Assembly (NCBI GenBank): GCA_017407835.1
Contig: JAFQVV010000026.1
Coordinates: forward strand, 62,001-126,000
Direction: 5' to 3'
Origin: Clostridia bacterium
GTDB lineage: Bacteria > Bacillota > Clostridia > Oscillospirales > CAG-272
Length of the DNA: 64,000 nt
Shown here: positions 55,003 through 63,450 of the stretch, piece by piece
Position numbering within the stretch: the first letter of the stretch is position 1
Layout of the letters: each line of letters opens with the position of its first letter
Notes under the pieces: model-generated
Told to the model about the DNA's origin: nothing
Databases searched by the model: none
Seen by the model: the letters and a program-made list of their open reading frames with translations, nothing else
Made by a program: the position numbers and the translations under genes

Positions 55003-55881
55003 TCAGCCTTCCTTTCGCGTGGGACGGTCGAGGGTGATGCGCCCGATTTTTGCCGCCCGGAATTCATCCAGCAGCATGTTGGCAGTGCGTTCGGTATCAA
55101 TCTCACCGCCCGAGATAAGGAAGCCGCGCTTGCGGCCGATTAGCAGAAAAAGCTCTGCATCGTCGGGGCAGGTTTGGAGATCTGTCTGTGTGAGCTTGTA
55201 ACGTGCGCAGAGCAGGTCAGGATAAAGTGCGCGCAGACGGCGGCAAAGCAGAACGCCCAGCGTCTCAATGTCAAGAATATCATCCTTGATCGCACCGGTC
55301 AGTGCCAGATTCTCACCCGTGAGCTGATCGTCAAATTTCGGCCAGAGCACACCCGGCATATCGAGCAGATCAAGCCCGATGGTTGTCGTCACCCATTGCT
55401 TGTCGCGGGTGACACCGGGGCGGTTTTCAACCTTTGCGCGGCTGCGCCCCGCCAGACGGTTGATCAGCGAGGATTTGCCGACGTTGGGAATACCCACTAC
55501 CATGGCCTTCAGCCGTCTGCCCTGCATCCCCTTTTGCGCGTAGCGTTCCAGCTTTTCGGCGAGCAGCTCGCGCACGGCGGGCATGATCTGTCCCAACCCA
55601 TCCCCCGTGATGCAGTCACAGAGCAGGGCACGGGTGGTTGCATTGCGATAGTACGAAACCCATGCGGAAGATGCCGACGGATCGGCAAGCGAGGCTTTGT
55701 TGAGCAAGGTAATGGTTGGCTTATTCGCACACAACCGCTCAATCTCGGGATTGCGTGAGGAGGCGGGAATACGTGCATCAAGCAGTTCCAGGACCAGATC
55801 AACATCCGCAAGATTTTCGGTAATCAGGCGTCTTGTTTTTGCCATGTGGCCGGGAAACCATTGAATAATTTGAGAGGGCAT
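55003..55881 (-). CDS. ylqF: Ribosome biogenesis GTPase YlqF/RbgA
   Basis: A 292-residue circularly permuted GTPase needed for late 50S assembly. The start at 55881 gives [19 protein letters not shown]4 is [10 protein letters not shown] (about residues 55-64), G1 [17 protein letters not shown] (about 120-136) and G3 [10 protein letters not shown] (about 167-176): the order is permuted as expected. It has an AGGAG box. Confidence 0.94.
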   Translation of the reverse strand: MPSQIIQWFPGHMAKTRRLITENLADVDLVLELLDARIPASSRNPEIERLCANKPTITLLNKASLADPSASSAWVSYYRNATTRALLCDCITGDGLGQIMPAVRELLAEKLERYAQKGMQGRRLKAMVVGIPNVGKSSLINRLAGRSRAKVENRPGVTRDKQWVTTTIGLDLLDMPGVLWPKFDDQLTGENLALTGAIKDDILDIETLGVLLCRRLRALYPDLLCARYKLTQTDLQTCPDDAELFLLIGRKRGFLISGGEIDTERTANMLLDEFRAAKIGRITLDRPTRKEG

Positions 55882-55900
55882 TGTTGTACTCCTGTTTGGA

Positions 55901-56476
55901 TCAATCCACCGCACCGAACCGGTCGATGGGGGTAAGGCGGCAGATTACGCGGCCCAGCAGTTGACGGCAGTCGACAAATCCGATCAGGGAAGAGCGGCTG
56001 TCAGCCGACATGTTGCGGTTGTCTCCCATGACAAAGAGACAGTTTTCGGGCACGGTCATCGGATAGGTGTAATCGGAGGTCAGCTGAGTGCCTGCGGTTA
56101 GTTTTCGATAATCTTCTTCAACCACCACCCCGTCAACTGTGACTGTCCATGTGTCAAAATCAATGTCAACCACCTGACCTTCGGTGGCAATGATGCGTTT
56201 AACAATCGGTTCGTTATAATAGCCGAGTTCGTGGAAGACAACAATGTCGCCCTGTTCGGGTTCATAGAAAAGGTTGGAAATGAGCAGCTTTTCATTCTCG
56301 AGCAGTGTGTCCTCCATCGACGGGCCGACAACATTGGTTAACCGAATGAAAAAGGTGAAGATTAACAGGACGATAATTGCAGAATAAATAAAAATTTCCA
56401 AATAGTCGTAGAGCAGAGCCGCGAGGGATTGCTTGGGTGGCTCAATACTGAAGCTTGGGCGTTGTTGTTCGTCCAT
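55901..56476 (-). CDS. lepB: Signal peptidase I
   Basis: A 191-residue membrane protease with one N-terminal transmembrane helix (about residues 25-48). The catalytic Ser is in NVVGPSMEDTL (about 55) and the Lys in IVKRIIATEGQVVD (about 92). The late FVMGDNRNMSADSR box is typical. It cleaves signal peptides of secreted proteins such as the SLH protein in this window. It sits between apgM and ylqF. Confidence 0.95.
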   Translation of the reverse strand: MDEQQRPSFSIEPPKQSLAALLYDYLEIFIYSAIIVLLIFTFFIRLTNVVGPSMEDTLLENEKLLISNLFYEPEQGDIVVFHELGYYNEPIVKRIIATEGQVVDIDFDTWTVTVDGVVVEEDYRKLTAGTQLTSDYTYPMTVPENCLFVMGDNRNMSADSRSSLIGFVDCRQLLGRVICRLTPIDRFGAVD

Positions 56477-56500
56477 GACGATTCCTCTTTTCTTTGGCGT

Positions 56501-57712
56501 TTATTGTACGATGAAATGGCCCATCAGTTCACATCCCGATGCCAGATAATTTTTGCATGCGGCAGCTGAGGCTTCGGTGAAGCAGTCAACACCGCTGACG
56601 GGGGTGGTGCTGTCATAGATCAGATAGGGAACAGGATCAATCGAATGTGTACGGATACGAATCGGTGTGGGATGATCGGGCAGAATCATCACACGGAAGG
56701 GCTCGCCTGTGCGGCGGAGCGCATCGGTAACGGGAGCGACAATTTGGCTGTCGATCAGCTCGATTGAGCGAACCTTGTTTTCGATCTCGGCGCGGTGACC
56801 GCATTCATCGGGCGCTTCAACGTGTACATACACCAGATCCTGTCCGCGTGCAAATGAGTCGATGGCGGCCGCTGCCTTGCCCGCGTAGTTGGTATGTACG
56901 TTGCCCGTTGCACCTTCCACATCAATCGATTCCATCTCGGCGCAAAGACCGATGCCTTTGATCAGATCGACCGCAGAGATGACAGTACCCTTCAAACCCC
57001 ATTTCTTTGCAAAGGAGGGAAGCTGCGGCTTGCGGCCGGGGCTCCAGAACCAAGCTGAGTTTGCGGGCTTGAGTCCGCGTGCACGGCGTGCCTCATTGAT
57101 CGGATGGTGATTGAGCAGGGCAAAGGAGTCACGCATCATGGCAAGAAATTCGCCGCCGCCGTTTTCCACGCGGGGGAGATGATCGCCGATCCGCTGTCCG
57201 ATGATATCGTGCGGGCGCATGAAAGGATAGGTATCGTTGCCGCCCCGCAGGAGCATGCAGTGGCGATAACTGACACCGGTATGGAAACGGCGAATGTCAC
57301 TGCCGAATTCGCGGTCGAGCGCGAGAATCAGTTCATGTGCTTCCTCTGTCGTGATCTCGTCTGCACTGTGATCGAGCATAATTTTATCTTCGTATGCACC
57401 GTCTTCCGAGAGGGTGACAACATTGGTGCGGTATGCCGTGTCATCTTCCGCCATCTCCAAACCCATGCTGACTGCCTCCAGCGGCGAGCGGCCTTTGGAG
57501 TAAATCTTGGGATCGTAAGAGAGAATGGCGAGGTTGGCGGTGTCACTTTCGGGCACCATATCAGAGGGCACATTGGAAACCGTGCCAACCACAGCTTCGC
57601 GGGCAAGCGCATCAATGGCAGGCTTGCGGGCGGCTTCCATGGGGGTGCGTCCCCCAAGTGCGTCGATCTTTTCGTCGGCCATGCCGTCGGGAATCACGAT
57701 CAGGTATTTCAT
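56501..57712 (-). CDS. apgM: Cofactor-independent phosphoglycerate mutase, archaeal (ApgM) type
   Basis: A 403-residue alkaline-phosphatase-superfamily enzyme that interconverts 3- and 2-phosphoglycerate. It starts MKYLIVIPDGMADEKID, has SDTANLAILSYDPKIYSKGR (about residues 57-76), YRTNVVTLSEDG and the late MILPDHPTPIRIRTHS metal site. First gene of the long minus-strand operon down to thrC. The same fold includes phosphonopyruvate-processing enzymes and a proposed homoserine kinase used with thrC in some bacteria, so phosphohomoserine formation is a possible alternative. Confidence 0.9.
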   Translation of the reverse strand: MKYLIVIPDGMADEKIDALGGRTPMEAARKPAIDALAREAVVGTVSNVPSDMVPESDTANLAILSYDPKIYSKGRSPLEAVSMGLEMAEDDTAYRTNVVTLSEDGAYEDKIMLDHSADEITTEEAHELILALDREFGSDIRRFHTGVSYRHCMLLRGGNDTYPFMRPHDIIGQRIGDHLPRVENGGGEFLAMMRDSFALLNHHPINEARRARGLKPANSAWFWSPGRKPQLPSFAKKWGLKGTVISAVDLIKGIGLCAEMESIDVEGATGNVHTNYAGKAAAAIDSFARGQDLVYVHVEAPDECGHRAEIENKVRSIELIDSQIVAPVTDALRRTGEPFRVMILPDHPTPIRIRTHSIDPVPYLIYDSTTPVSGVDCFTEASAAACKNYLASGCELMGHFIVQ

Positions 57713-57785
57713 AACATATTCCTCGGTAAATAAAATAATGATGAAGTCCTGTTTTTTTGCTTGGGCAAAAAAACACCTATATTAT

Positions 57786-57814
57786 ATTATAGCACAAAAA
57801 AGACGCTGTGACAA
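57786..57814 (-). promoter_or_regulatory. Promoter of the apgM-thrC gene run
   Basis: On the minus strand TTGTCA (57809-57814) and TATAAT (57786-57791) are 17 bp apart. A second TATAAT overlaps at 57781-57786. Confidence 0.7.
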
Positions 57815-57903
57815 GAAAAAACGGCATTCTTTTTGAAAAAAGTCAATTTTATTCTGCGCCAAATTGGGATGAAATCGAAAAAACGTAATTTTCGGACTTT
57901 GTC

Positions 57904-57933
57904 TTTACAACACACGCCGAAATATGGTAAAAT
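57904..57933 (+). promoter_or_regulatory. Probable promoter of rlmD
   Basis: TTTACA (57904-57909) and TAAAAT (57928-57933) are 18 bp apart. Confidence 0.5.
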
Positions 57934-57987
57934 GTATTGATTTGAAGATGAAGAATATCGCTCTTGCCCGAATGAAAGGAGCTTAAT

Positions 57988-59643
57988 ATGAAAAAAACAA
58001 ATTCCGTACTGCAAAAAAATGCCTGCTATCCCATGACCGTGCGCGCGGTCAATAATCTCGGCAACGGCGTGGGGGAAATTGACGGCATGGTTACCTTTGT
58101 TCGCGGCGGCGTGACGGGGGACAGTCTGATCGTCCGCGTCATCAAGTGCAACCGCGACTATTGTGTTGCGCGCATTGAGGAGATTGTCTCACCGTCCCCC
58201 CATCGTGTTACCGATGCCTGTACCGCGCCCCTTTCCTGCGGCGGTTGTGCGTACCGTGCCATTGATTACGCACATGAGCTGGAACTCAAGCGAAATGACG
58301 TCGAACATGCCTTCCGCAAGGCGGGGCTGCGCGATGTCGTGGTTGAACCCGTCCGCAGCGTCGACAGAATCAGCGGCTATCGCAACAAGGCGCAGTATCC
58401 CATTGCCCCCGGTCCCGACGGTCCGGAGCTTGGTTTTTATGCTGCCCGTTCCCATCGCCTTGTCCCCGCCGAGCATTGTCCCCTCCAGCCTGCCGTGTTC
58501 GGTGAGATTGCCATCGCCGTCCGCGATTTTGCACGGCAAATGGGCATATCCGCGTATGATGAAACAAGCGGTGACGGCTTGCTTCGCCATCTTTATCTGC
58601 GCATGGGAGAGGGAACGGGGGAGATTTTGGTTACCCTGGTTATCAACGGAAAACAGCTGCCCCACGTTGGGCAGCTGGCCGATCTGCTTACGCAGCGCTT
58701 CCCGAACATTGTCGGCGTTCTGCTCAACCACAATACCGCCAATACGAATTTGATCCTCGGCGAGAAATATACTGTTGTGTGGGGAAGAGATTGGCTTGAA
58801 GACACCCTGTGCGGCCTGCGGTTTGCTATTCGTCCCGCTGCTTTTTATCAGGTCAATCATGATGGCGCCGAGCTGCTTTACCGTATCGCACGTGAGAAAG
58901 CAAACCTCAAGGGAGAGGAAACTCTGCTCGATCTCTACTGCGGCACGGGAACCATCGGCCTGAGCATGGCAGACGCTGTGCACGAGGTTATCGGTATTGA
59001 AATTGTCCCCGATGCCGTTGTATGTGCGCGTGAGAATGCAGCGCGCAATGGGATTGGCAATGCATCCTTCTTCTGCGGTGATGCGTCGAGCACCGAGGGC
59101 TTGCTCGCTCCCGTTTTTGCCGAGCGGGGCAAATTTTCCCCCGATGTTGTCATCCTCGATCCGCCCCGCAAGGGAAGTACCCCCGAGCTGCTTGAGTATC
59201 TTGCTTCTCTTGATGTTCCCCGCATTGTCTATGTTTCCTGCGACCCCGCTACCCTTGCCCGCGATGCGGCGTATCTTGCCCGGCGCGGATATACCGTGGG
59301 ATCGGTAACCCCCGTGGATATGTTCCCCCGGACGGGGCATGTGGAAACGGTAGTTCTTTTAAGTCGGCAAAAGGTCGATGAACATATCCACTTTGAGGTG
59401 AATGTTGCCGACCTGCCCAAGACCACAAGAACAACTGCAACCTATACCGAAATCAAAGAGTATATCTGGCAGAAATACGGGTTTAAGGTATCTGCCCTGT
59501 ATATCGCACAGACAAAAGACAAGTGCGGACTTGCAAAGCGCGACAATTACAACATCGGCGAGGGCAAGAGCAAAGACCTTGTGTGTCCTGCTGAAAAGGA
59601 AAAGGCAATTCTGGATGCTTTCCGGCATTTTTGTATGATTTAA
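57988..59643 (+). CDS. rlmD: 23S rRNA (uracil-C5)-methyltransferase with C-terminal extension
   Basis: A 551-residue RlmD/TrmA-family enzyme. A TRAM RNA-binding domain (about residues 8-60) precedes Fe-S cysteines in CTAPLSCGGC (about 73-82) and CPLQ. The SAM-binding loop is LLDLYCGTGTIGLSM (about 312-326), VILDPPRKGS lies near 390, and the catalytic cysteine is in YVSCDPATLARD (about 414). The last 75 residues (YTEIKEYIWQKYGFKVSALY, CGLAKRDNYN, then KAILDAFRHFCMI) form an added domain not in E. coli RlmD. The uridine target is inferred from the family. Confidence 0.93.
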   Translation: MKKTNSVLQKNACYPMTVRAVNNLGNGVGEIDGMVTFVRGGVTGDSLIVRVIKCNRDYCVARIEEIVSPSPHRVTDACTAPLSCGGCAYRAIDYAHELELKRNDVEHAFRKAGLRDVVVEPVRSVDRISGYRNKAQYPIAPGPDGPELGFYAARSHRLVPAEHCPLQPAVFGEIAIAVRDFARQMGISAYDETSGDGLLRHLYLRMGEGTGEILVTLVINGKQLPHVGQLADLLTQRFPNIVGVLLNHNTANTNLILGEKYTVVWGRDWLEDTLCGLRFAIRPAAFYQVNHDGAELLYRIAREKANLKGEETLLDLYCGTGTIGLSMADAVHEVIGIEIVPDAVVCARENAARNGIGNASFFCGDASSTEGLLAPVFAERGKFSPDVVILDPPRKGSTPELLEYLASLDVPRIVYVSCDPATLARDAAYLARRGYTVGSVTPVDMFPRTGHVETVVLLSRQKVDEHIHFEVNVADLPKTTRTTATYTEIKEYIWQKYGFKVSALYIAQTKDKCGLAKRDNYNIGEGKSKDLVCPAEKEKAILDAFRHFCMI

Positions 59644-59653
59644 GGATGGCGGT

Positions 59654-59893
59654 TTGATTTCTTGTGAGTTTAACATGGATACTGCCTGTTTTGAGCTGAA
59701 ATTCACCCATGGCAGCATGATTGCGATTGACGCGATTGCATTGGAAAACGAGTTGCCCGTAATATGTACGAAAGGTCAGAGTTGACTATCTGATCTACAA
59801 TGCTCCTTTGGCGGATGCAGACCTTATCTTGAACGGCATTCCGAAACCTATTTGAGAACTGTTACAGAGTATAAGCCTTTAGACGAAAAATGA
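59654..59893 (+). pseudogene. Frameshifted DUF6061-like remnant
   Basis: Three collinear pieces in different frames read as one short protein: LISCEFNMDTACFELKFTHG with SMIAIDAIALENELP, then VDYLIYNAPLADADLILNG, then ETYLRTVTEYKPLDEK before a TGA at 59891. The order and style match the short DUF6061 family as I recall it. At least two frameshifts break it. It sits just after rlmD and before a terminator, so it was probably once translated after rlmD. The name is from memory; the frame breaks are seen directly. Confidence 0.65.
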
Positions 59894-59935
59894 GCTGCGA
59901 CCGATGCTTGTTGCCAACAGAGGTCGTGGCTTTTT
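59893..59935 (+). terminator. Terminator after rlmD and the DUF6061-like remnant
   Basis: AGCTGCGACC (59893-59902) pairs with GGTCGTGGCT (59922-59931) with two G-U pairs, followed by TTTT. From here to 60060 only a TATAAT (60026-60031) ahead of the response regulator gene stands out. Confidence 0.6.
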
Positions 59936-60060
59936 CCTATGTATGTCTAAGGTTCAAGTTGTATAATGATAATGTATTTCTGTACCTTTACACCCGGTGT
60001 TGAAGAAATGGTCACATTTGTGTGCTATAATAAACCATAATCAGCTTTCAGGAGGTCACC

Positions 60061-60735
60061 ATGAAGCTCTTATATGCCGAAGATGAACCGGCTTTGTCCG
60101 AAGCCGTTGTTGATTATCTGACTTATCACAAATATATCGTTGATGCCGTATATGATGGCGCAGAAGCATACGATTACGCCATGTCGGGCGAATATGATGG
60201 GATTATACTTGATATTATGATGCCGAAGCGTGACGGTTTGGACGTGCTTGCCGCCCTCCGGAGAAACGGATGTCGAACTCCCGTGCTTCTGCTGACCGCC
60301 AAAACACAGGTTGAGGATCGTATTCGGGGCTTAGACACCGGTGCGGACGATTATCTTCCCAAACCTTTTGATATGGGAGAACTGATCGCCAGAATTCGTG
60401 CCATGCTCAGACGTCGGGAAGAATTTCATCCCGACTTAATTCACTTTGGAGATTTGACATTAAACCTGCAGTCCGGCGAAATCAGTGTGGGCGAGATGTC
60501 CTTTCAGCTGCCCAAACAGGAATACCGTCTGATGGAGCAACTCATGCTCAATCACGCAATGTTCATGTCCACAGAGGATTTACTGGTAAAAGCATGGGGC
60601 TACAATACCGAAACGGACATTAACAGTGTTTGGCTGTATATTTCCTATCTGCGCAAGCGGCTTTCTGCCATGAACGCTAAGGTAGAGATCGTTTCAAAGC
60701 GTAATGTCGGATATAAATTGGAGTTTCAGCCATGA
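60061..60735 (+). CDS. OmpR/PhoB-family response regulator
   Basis: A 224-residue regulator. The receiver domain (about 1-115) has acidic residues in YAEDEPALSEAV, the phospho-Asp in IILDIMMPKRDGLD (about residue 51), and the Thr and Lys in LLTAKTQ (about 79-82). The C-terminal winged helix (about 125-222) includes LPKQEYRLMEQLM and SVWLYISYLRKRL. An AGGAGG box precedes it. Its stop region overlaps the kinase gene by 4 nt. Confidence 0.95.
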   Translation: MKLLYAEDEPALSEAVVDYLTYHKYIVDAVYDGAEAYDYAMSGEYDGIILDIMMPKRDGLDVLAALRRNGCRTPVLLLTAKTQVEDRIRGLDTGADDYLPKPFDMGELIARIRAMLRRREEFHPDLIHFGDLTLNLQSGEISVGEMSFQLPKQEYRLMEQLMLNHAMFMSTEDLLVKAWGYNTETDINSVWLYISYLRKRLSAMNAKVEIVSKRNVGYKLEFQP

Positions 60736-61952
60736 CAAAGATCCTAAAAAGACGATTTATTATTTTTACCATGACGGCAGTTACCTGTCTGTTGTTGTTT
60801 ATCGTCCTTGCGATCAACGGACTTAACTGGGTGATGCTGGAACGTCAATCCGACACGGTGCTGGAAACCCTTGTGGATGCTGACGGTGCTTTTAACAAAA
60901 TGGATTTTGACCGTCCGCCCCCTTTTTCACGTCCGCTGGATATGGACAGGATGCGGGCTTCCCGGTTTTTCATTGTCCGTAGCGATCTGAGCGGCAACAT
61001 CGTGGATGTCAATATCGATCAAATATCTGCCATAGATCAGGAAACTGCAAAAAGCTATGCTTTAAAAGTGATGAAAACAGAAAATACATCCGGTCGAGTG
61101 GATGGATACAAATTTGCAGTAAAGCAGATGGGAACAGGACAGCTCATGTTATTTATGGATATCACAGAACAAAGCGAGAGCTTCCGCATGGTTTTATTTG
61201 CATCCACGGCGATATCGGTGCTGTGTTGGGTTATTCTGCTGATTATCGTGATCCTGCTTTCTGGAAATGTCATCCGTCCTGTTCTCATTGGTATGGAGAA
61301 GCAGAAGCAGTTCATCACCAACGCCGGACATGAGATGAAAACGCCCCTTGCGATCATTCAGTCCAACAACGACACCATGGCGCTGATCCACGGCGAAAAC
61401 AAGTACAATGTGCACATTCGCAATCAGACCAAGCGGCTGAATGTACTGATGTCAAATCTCTTGACCCTTGCCAAACTGGACGAGGAAATCCCTCTGCCGA
61501 CCGAAACCGTAAATATCAGCGGTGTCACAAACGAGCTGCTTCCTATTTATATAGAAGATGCACAGACACGAAATCTTCGCTTTGATGTACAGATTGAACC
61601 GGATGTTGCCATTCAGACCAATAAGGACAGCTTCCGTCAGATGTTGACAATCCTGCTTGATAATGCGATCAAATACACGCCCGATGGCGGCTATATCCGT
61701 TTGTCGCTTGTAAGGGATGGCAGGCACATCCGGATTATCGAAGAAAATACATGCGATCCGTCCCTTGAGCCTGACCCGGAACGGCTGTTTGAACGGTTTT
61801 ACCGTGGGGATGCTGCCCGGACACAGAAGAAGGAATCTTCGGGCTATGGAATCGGGTTGTCTGCCGCTCGTGCCATCTGCGAGAACTTCAGCGGAAAGCT
61901 GACGGCGGAATATTCCTCTGCTGAAAGCATTCGTTTCACCGCCAGATTTTAG
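60732..61952 (+). CDS. Membrane sensor histidine kinase
   Basis: A 406-residue kinase. Transmembrane helices at about residues 9-29 and 155-178 enclose an extracytoplasmic sensor of about 120 residues. The H box is ITNAGHEMKTPLAII (His about 201), the N box MLTILLDNAIKYTP (about 300), and the C-terminal loop SSGYGIGLSAARAICENF. It overlaps the response regulator. The signal is unknown; its position suggests control of the VTC/DUF4956/CotH genes that follow. Confidence 0.93.
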   Translation: MTKILKRRFIIFTMTAVTCLLLFIVLAINGLNWVMLERQSDTVLETLVDADGAFNKMDFDRPPPFSRPLDMDRMRASRFFIVRSDLSGNIVDVNIDQISAIDQETAKSYALKVMKTENTSGRVDGYKFAVKQMGTGQLMLFMDITEQSESFRMVLFASTAISVLCWVILLIIVILLSGNVIRPVLIGMEKQKQFITNAGHEMKTPLAIIQSNNDTMALIHGENKYNVHIRNQTKRLNVLMSNLLTLAKLDEEIPLPTETVNISGVTNELLPIYIEDAQTRNLRFDVQIEPDVAIQTNKDSFRQMLTILLDNAIKYTPDGGYIRLSLVRDGRHIRIIEENTCDPSLEPDPERLFERFYRGDAARTQKKESSGYGIGLSAARAICENFSGKLTAEYSSAESIRFTARF

Positions 61953-61970
61953 ATTTCAACAAATGTTCAC

Positions 61971-62008
61971 AAACCTTCCCGTGTTCGTTCACACATGGGA
62001 AGGTTTTT
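61971..62008 (+). terminator. Terminator of the two-component operon
   Basis: AAACCTTCCC (61971-61980) with GTGT pairs with ACAC and GGGAAGGTTT (61997-62006) around a small loop, with a 2-nt bulge. A T-run follows. A TATAAT at 62035-62040 may start the next transcript. Confidence 0.7.
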
Positions 62009-62067
62009 CTAATGTTGCTCATAGGTAGGCGGCGTATAATGGTATCATAGAAAGGAGGAATGCCGTT

Positions 62068-62739
62068 TTGCAATTCAGACATGAAGTAAAACATGAGATC
62101 AGCAAGTCAGATATGCTGATCCTGAGGCAAAGGCTTCGATCGGTGATGAAGGCGGACAGCCATGCCGTAAACGGACAATATGAAATACGAAGTTTGTATT
62201 TTGACAATCTTAGCGATAAAGCGCTCAGAGAGAAACTGGACGGCGTAAATATCCGTGAAAAGTACCGTATCCGTCTGTACAATAACGATCCATCCATTAT
62301 TCATCTGGAACGGAAGTTCAAACATGGCGGACTCGGCTACAAAACCTCTGCCAATCTCACACCGCAGCAGGCACAGGCGATTGCCAATGGGGATGTGCAA
62401 TGGATGTCCCGTAGCAGCGACGAAGTAATCCTTGGCTTTTATACCCGTATCCGAAACGAAGGGCTGAAAGCCACGGTCATCGTTGACTATACGCGTGAGC
62501 CGTTTGTATTCGCTCCCGGTAATGTCCGTGTCACGTTGGATTATGGAATTCGCACAGGCATGAGCTGTACGGATTTTCTGAATCCCGCCTGTGTGACCGT
62601 CCCCGTCAAGGATTCGCCTTGTATTCTCGAAGTAAAGTGGGACAATTTTCTCCCCGATGTGATCCGCGATGCAGTACAGCTTGATGGCAGACGCAGCGCT
62701 GCTTTTTCCAAATATGCTGCCAGCCGTATGTATGATTAA
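62068..62739 (+). CDS. VTC-domain (polyphosphate polymerase-like) protein
   Basis: A 223-residue VTC-type protein. It starts at TTG, 9 nt after AAGGAGG; no in-frame ATG fits. The basic and acidic tunnel residues are in FRHEVKHEI (about 3-11), EIRSLYFDN, REKYRIRLYN (about 70-79), HLERKFKHGGLGYKTS (about 86-101) and CILEVKWDNF (about 190-199). VTC domains form polyphosphate from ATP in yeast Vtc4 and are related to triphosphate tunnel enzymes. The bacterial form next to DUF4956 and CotH genes is common but not characterised as far as I know. Confidence 0.88.
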   Translation: MQFRHEVKHEISKSDMLILRQRLRSVMKADSHAVNGQYEIRSLYFDNLSDKALREKLDGVNIREKYRIRLYNNDPSIIHLERKFKHGGLGYKTSANLTPQQAQAIANGDVQWMSRSSDEVILGFYTRIRNEGLKATVIVDYTREPFVFAPGNVRVTLDYGIRTGMSCTDFLNPACVTVPVKDSPCILEVKWDNFLPDVIRDAVQLDGRRSAAFSKYAASRMYD

Positions 62740-62774
62740 GAAACAATAAGTAAAGCAAAGGAGTAACCTAAACA

Positions 62775-63446
62775 ATGAATTTCAACGATATCTTTAAGTC
62801 CAGTTTTCTGGAAAACGTATCTTCCATCAGCGTGCTCGATATGCTGCTGACTCTTGTTCTCTCCTTCGGGATTGGTCTGTTCATTTTCCTTATCTACAAG
62901 AAAACCTACCGCGGCGTGATGTATTCTGCTACCTTTGGCACCACGCTGATTGCGCTGACGATGATTACCTCCGCTGTCATTCTTGCTGTGACCTCTAATG
63001 TCGTACTGTCGCTCGGTATGGTAGGTGCGCTCTCCATCGTTCGTTTTCGTACCGCGATTAAAGATCCTCTTGACATTGCGTTCCTGTTCTGGGCGATCGG
63101 CGCAGGCATTATCCTCGCGGCAGGTATGATTCCGCTGGCGGTTATCAGCAGCGTAGTCATCGGTTTGATTCTTCTGTTCTTCGTCAACAAGAAATCCCAT
63201 ACCCATCCCTACATGGTTGTACTGAACTGCGACAATCATGACGTGGAAGTCAAGGCAAGAGAATTTCTCAAAAAGAACGTGATCCGTTGCACGGTAAAGA
63301 GCAAATCTGCAGTAAAAGGTGCAATTGAAATGAACATTGAAGTTCGTCTGAAGGATGACGATACTGACTTTATTAACATTCTTTCCGAAATGCCCGGGGT
63401 AAACAGCGCGGTGATTGTTTCCTACAACGGCGATTACATGGGGTAA
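62775..63446 (+). CDS. DUF4956 membrane protein
   Basis: A 223-residue protein with four N-terminal transmembrane helices (about residues 20-40, 48-66, 72-90, 112-135) and a soluble C-terminal domain. The signature SIVRFRTAIKDPLDIAFLFW (about 87-106) marks DUF4956. It lies 35 nt after the VTC gene and 4 nt before the CotH gene, so the three are one operon. The role is unknown; it could anchor or gate the product of the VTC enzyme. Confidence 0.88.
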   Translation: MNFNDIFKSSFLENVSSISVLDMLLTLVLSFGIGLFIFLIYKKTYRGVMYSATFGTTLIALTMITSAVILAVTSNVVLSLGMVGALSIVRFRTAIKDPLDIAFLFWAIGAGIILAAGMIPLAVISSVVIGLILLFFVNKKSHTHPYMVVLNCDNHDVEVKAREFLKKNVIRCTVKSKSAVKGAIEMNIEVRLKDDDTDFINILSEMPGVNSAVIVSYNGDYMG

Positions 63447-63450
63447 GACG

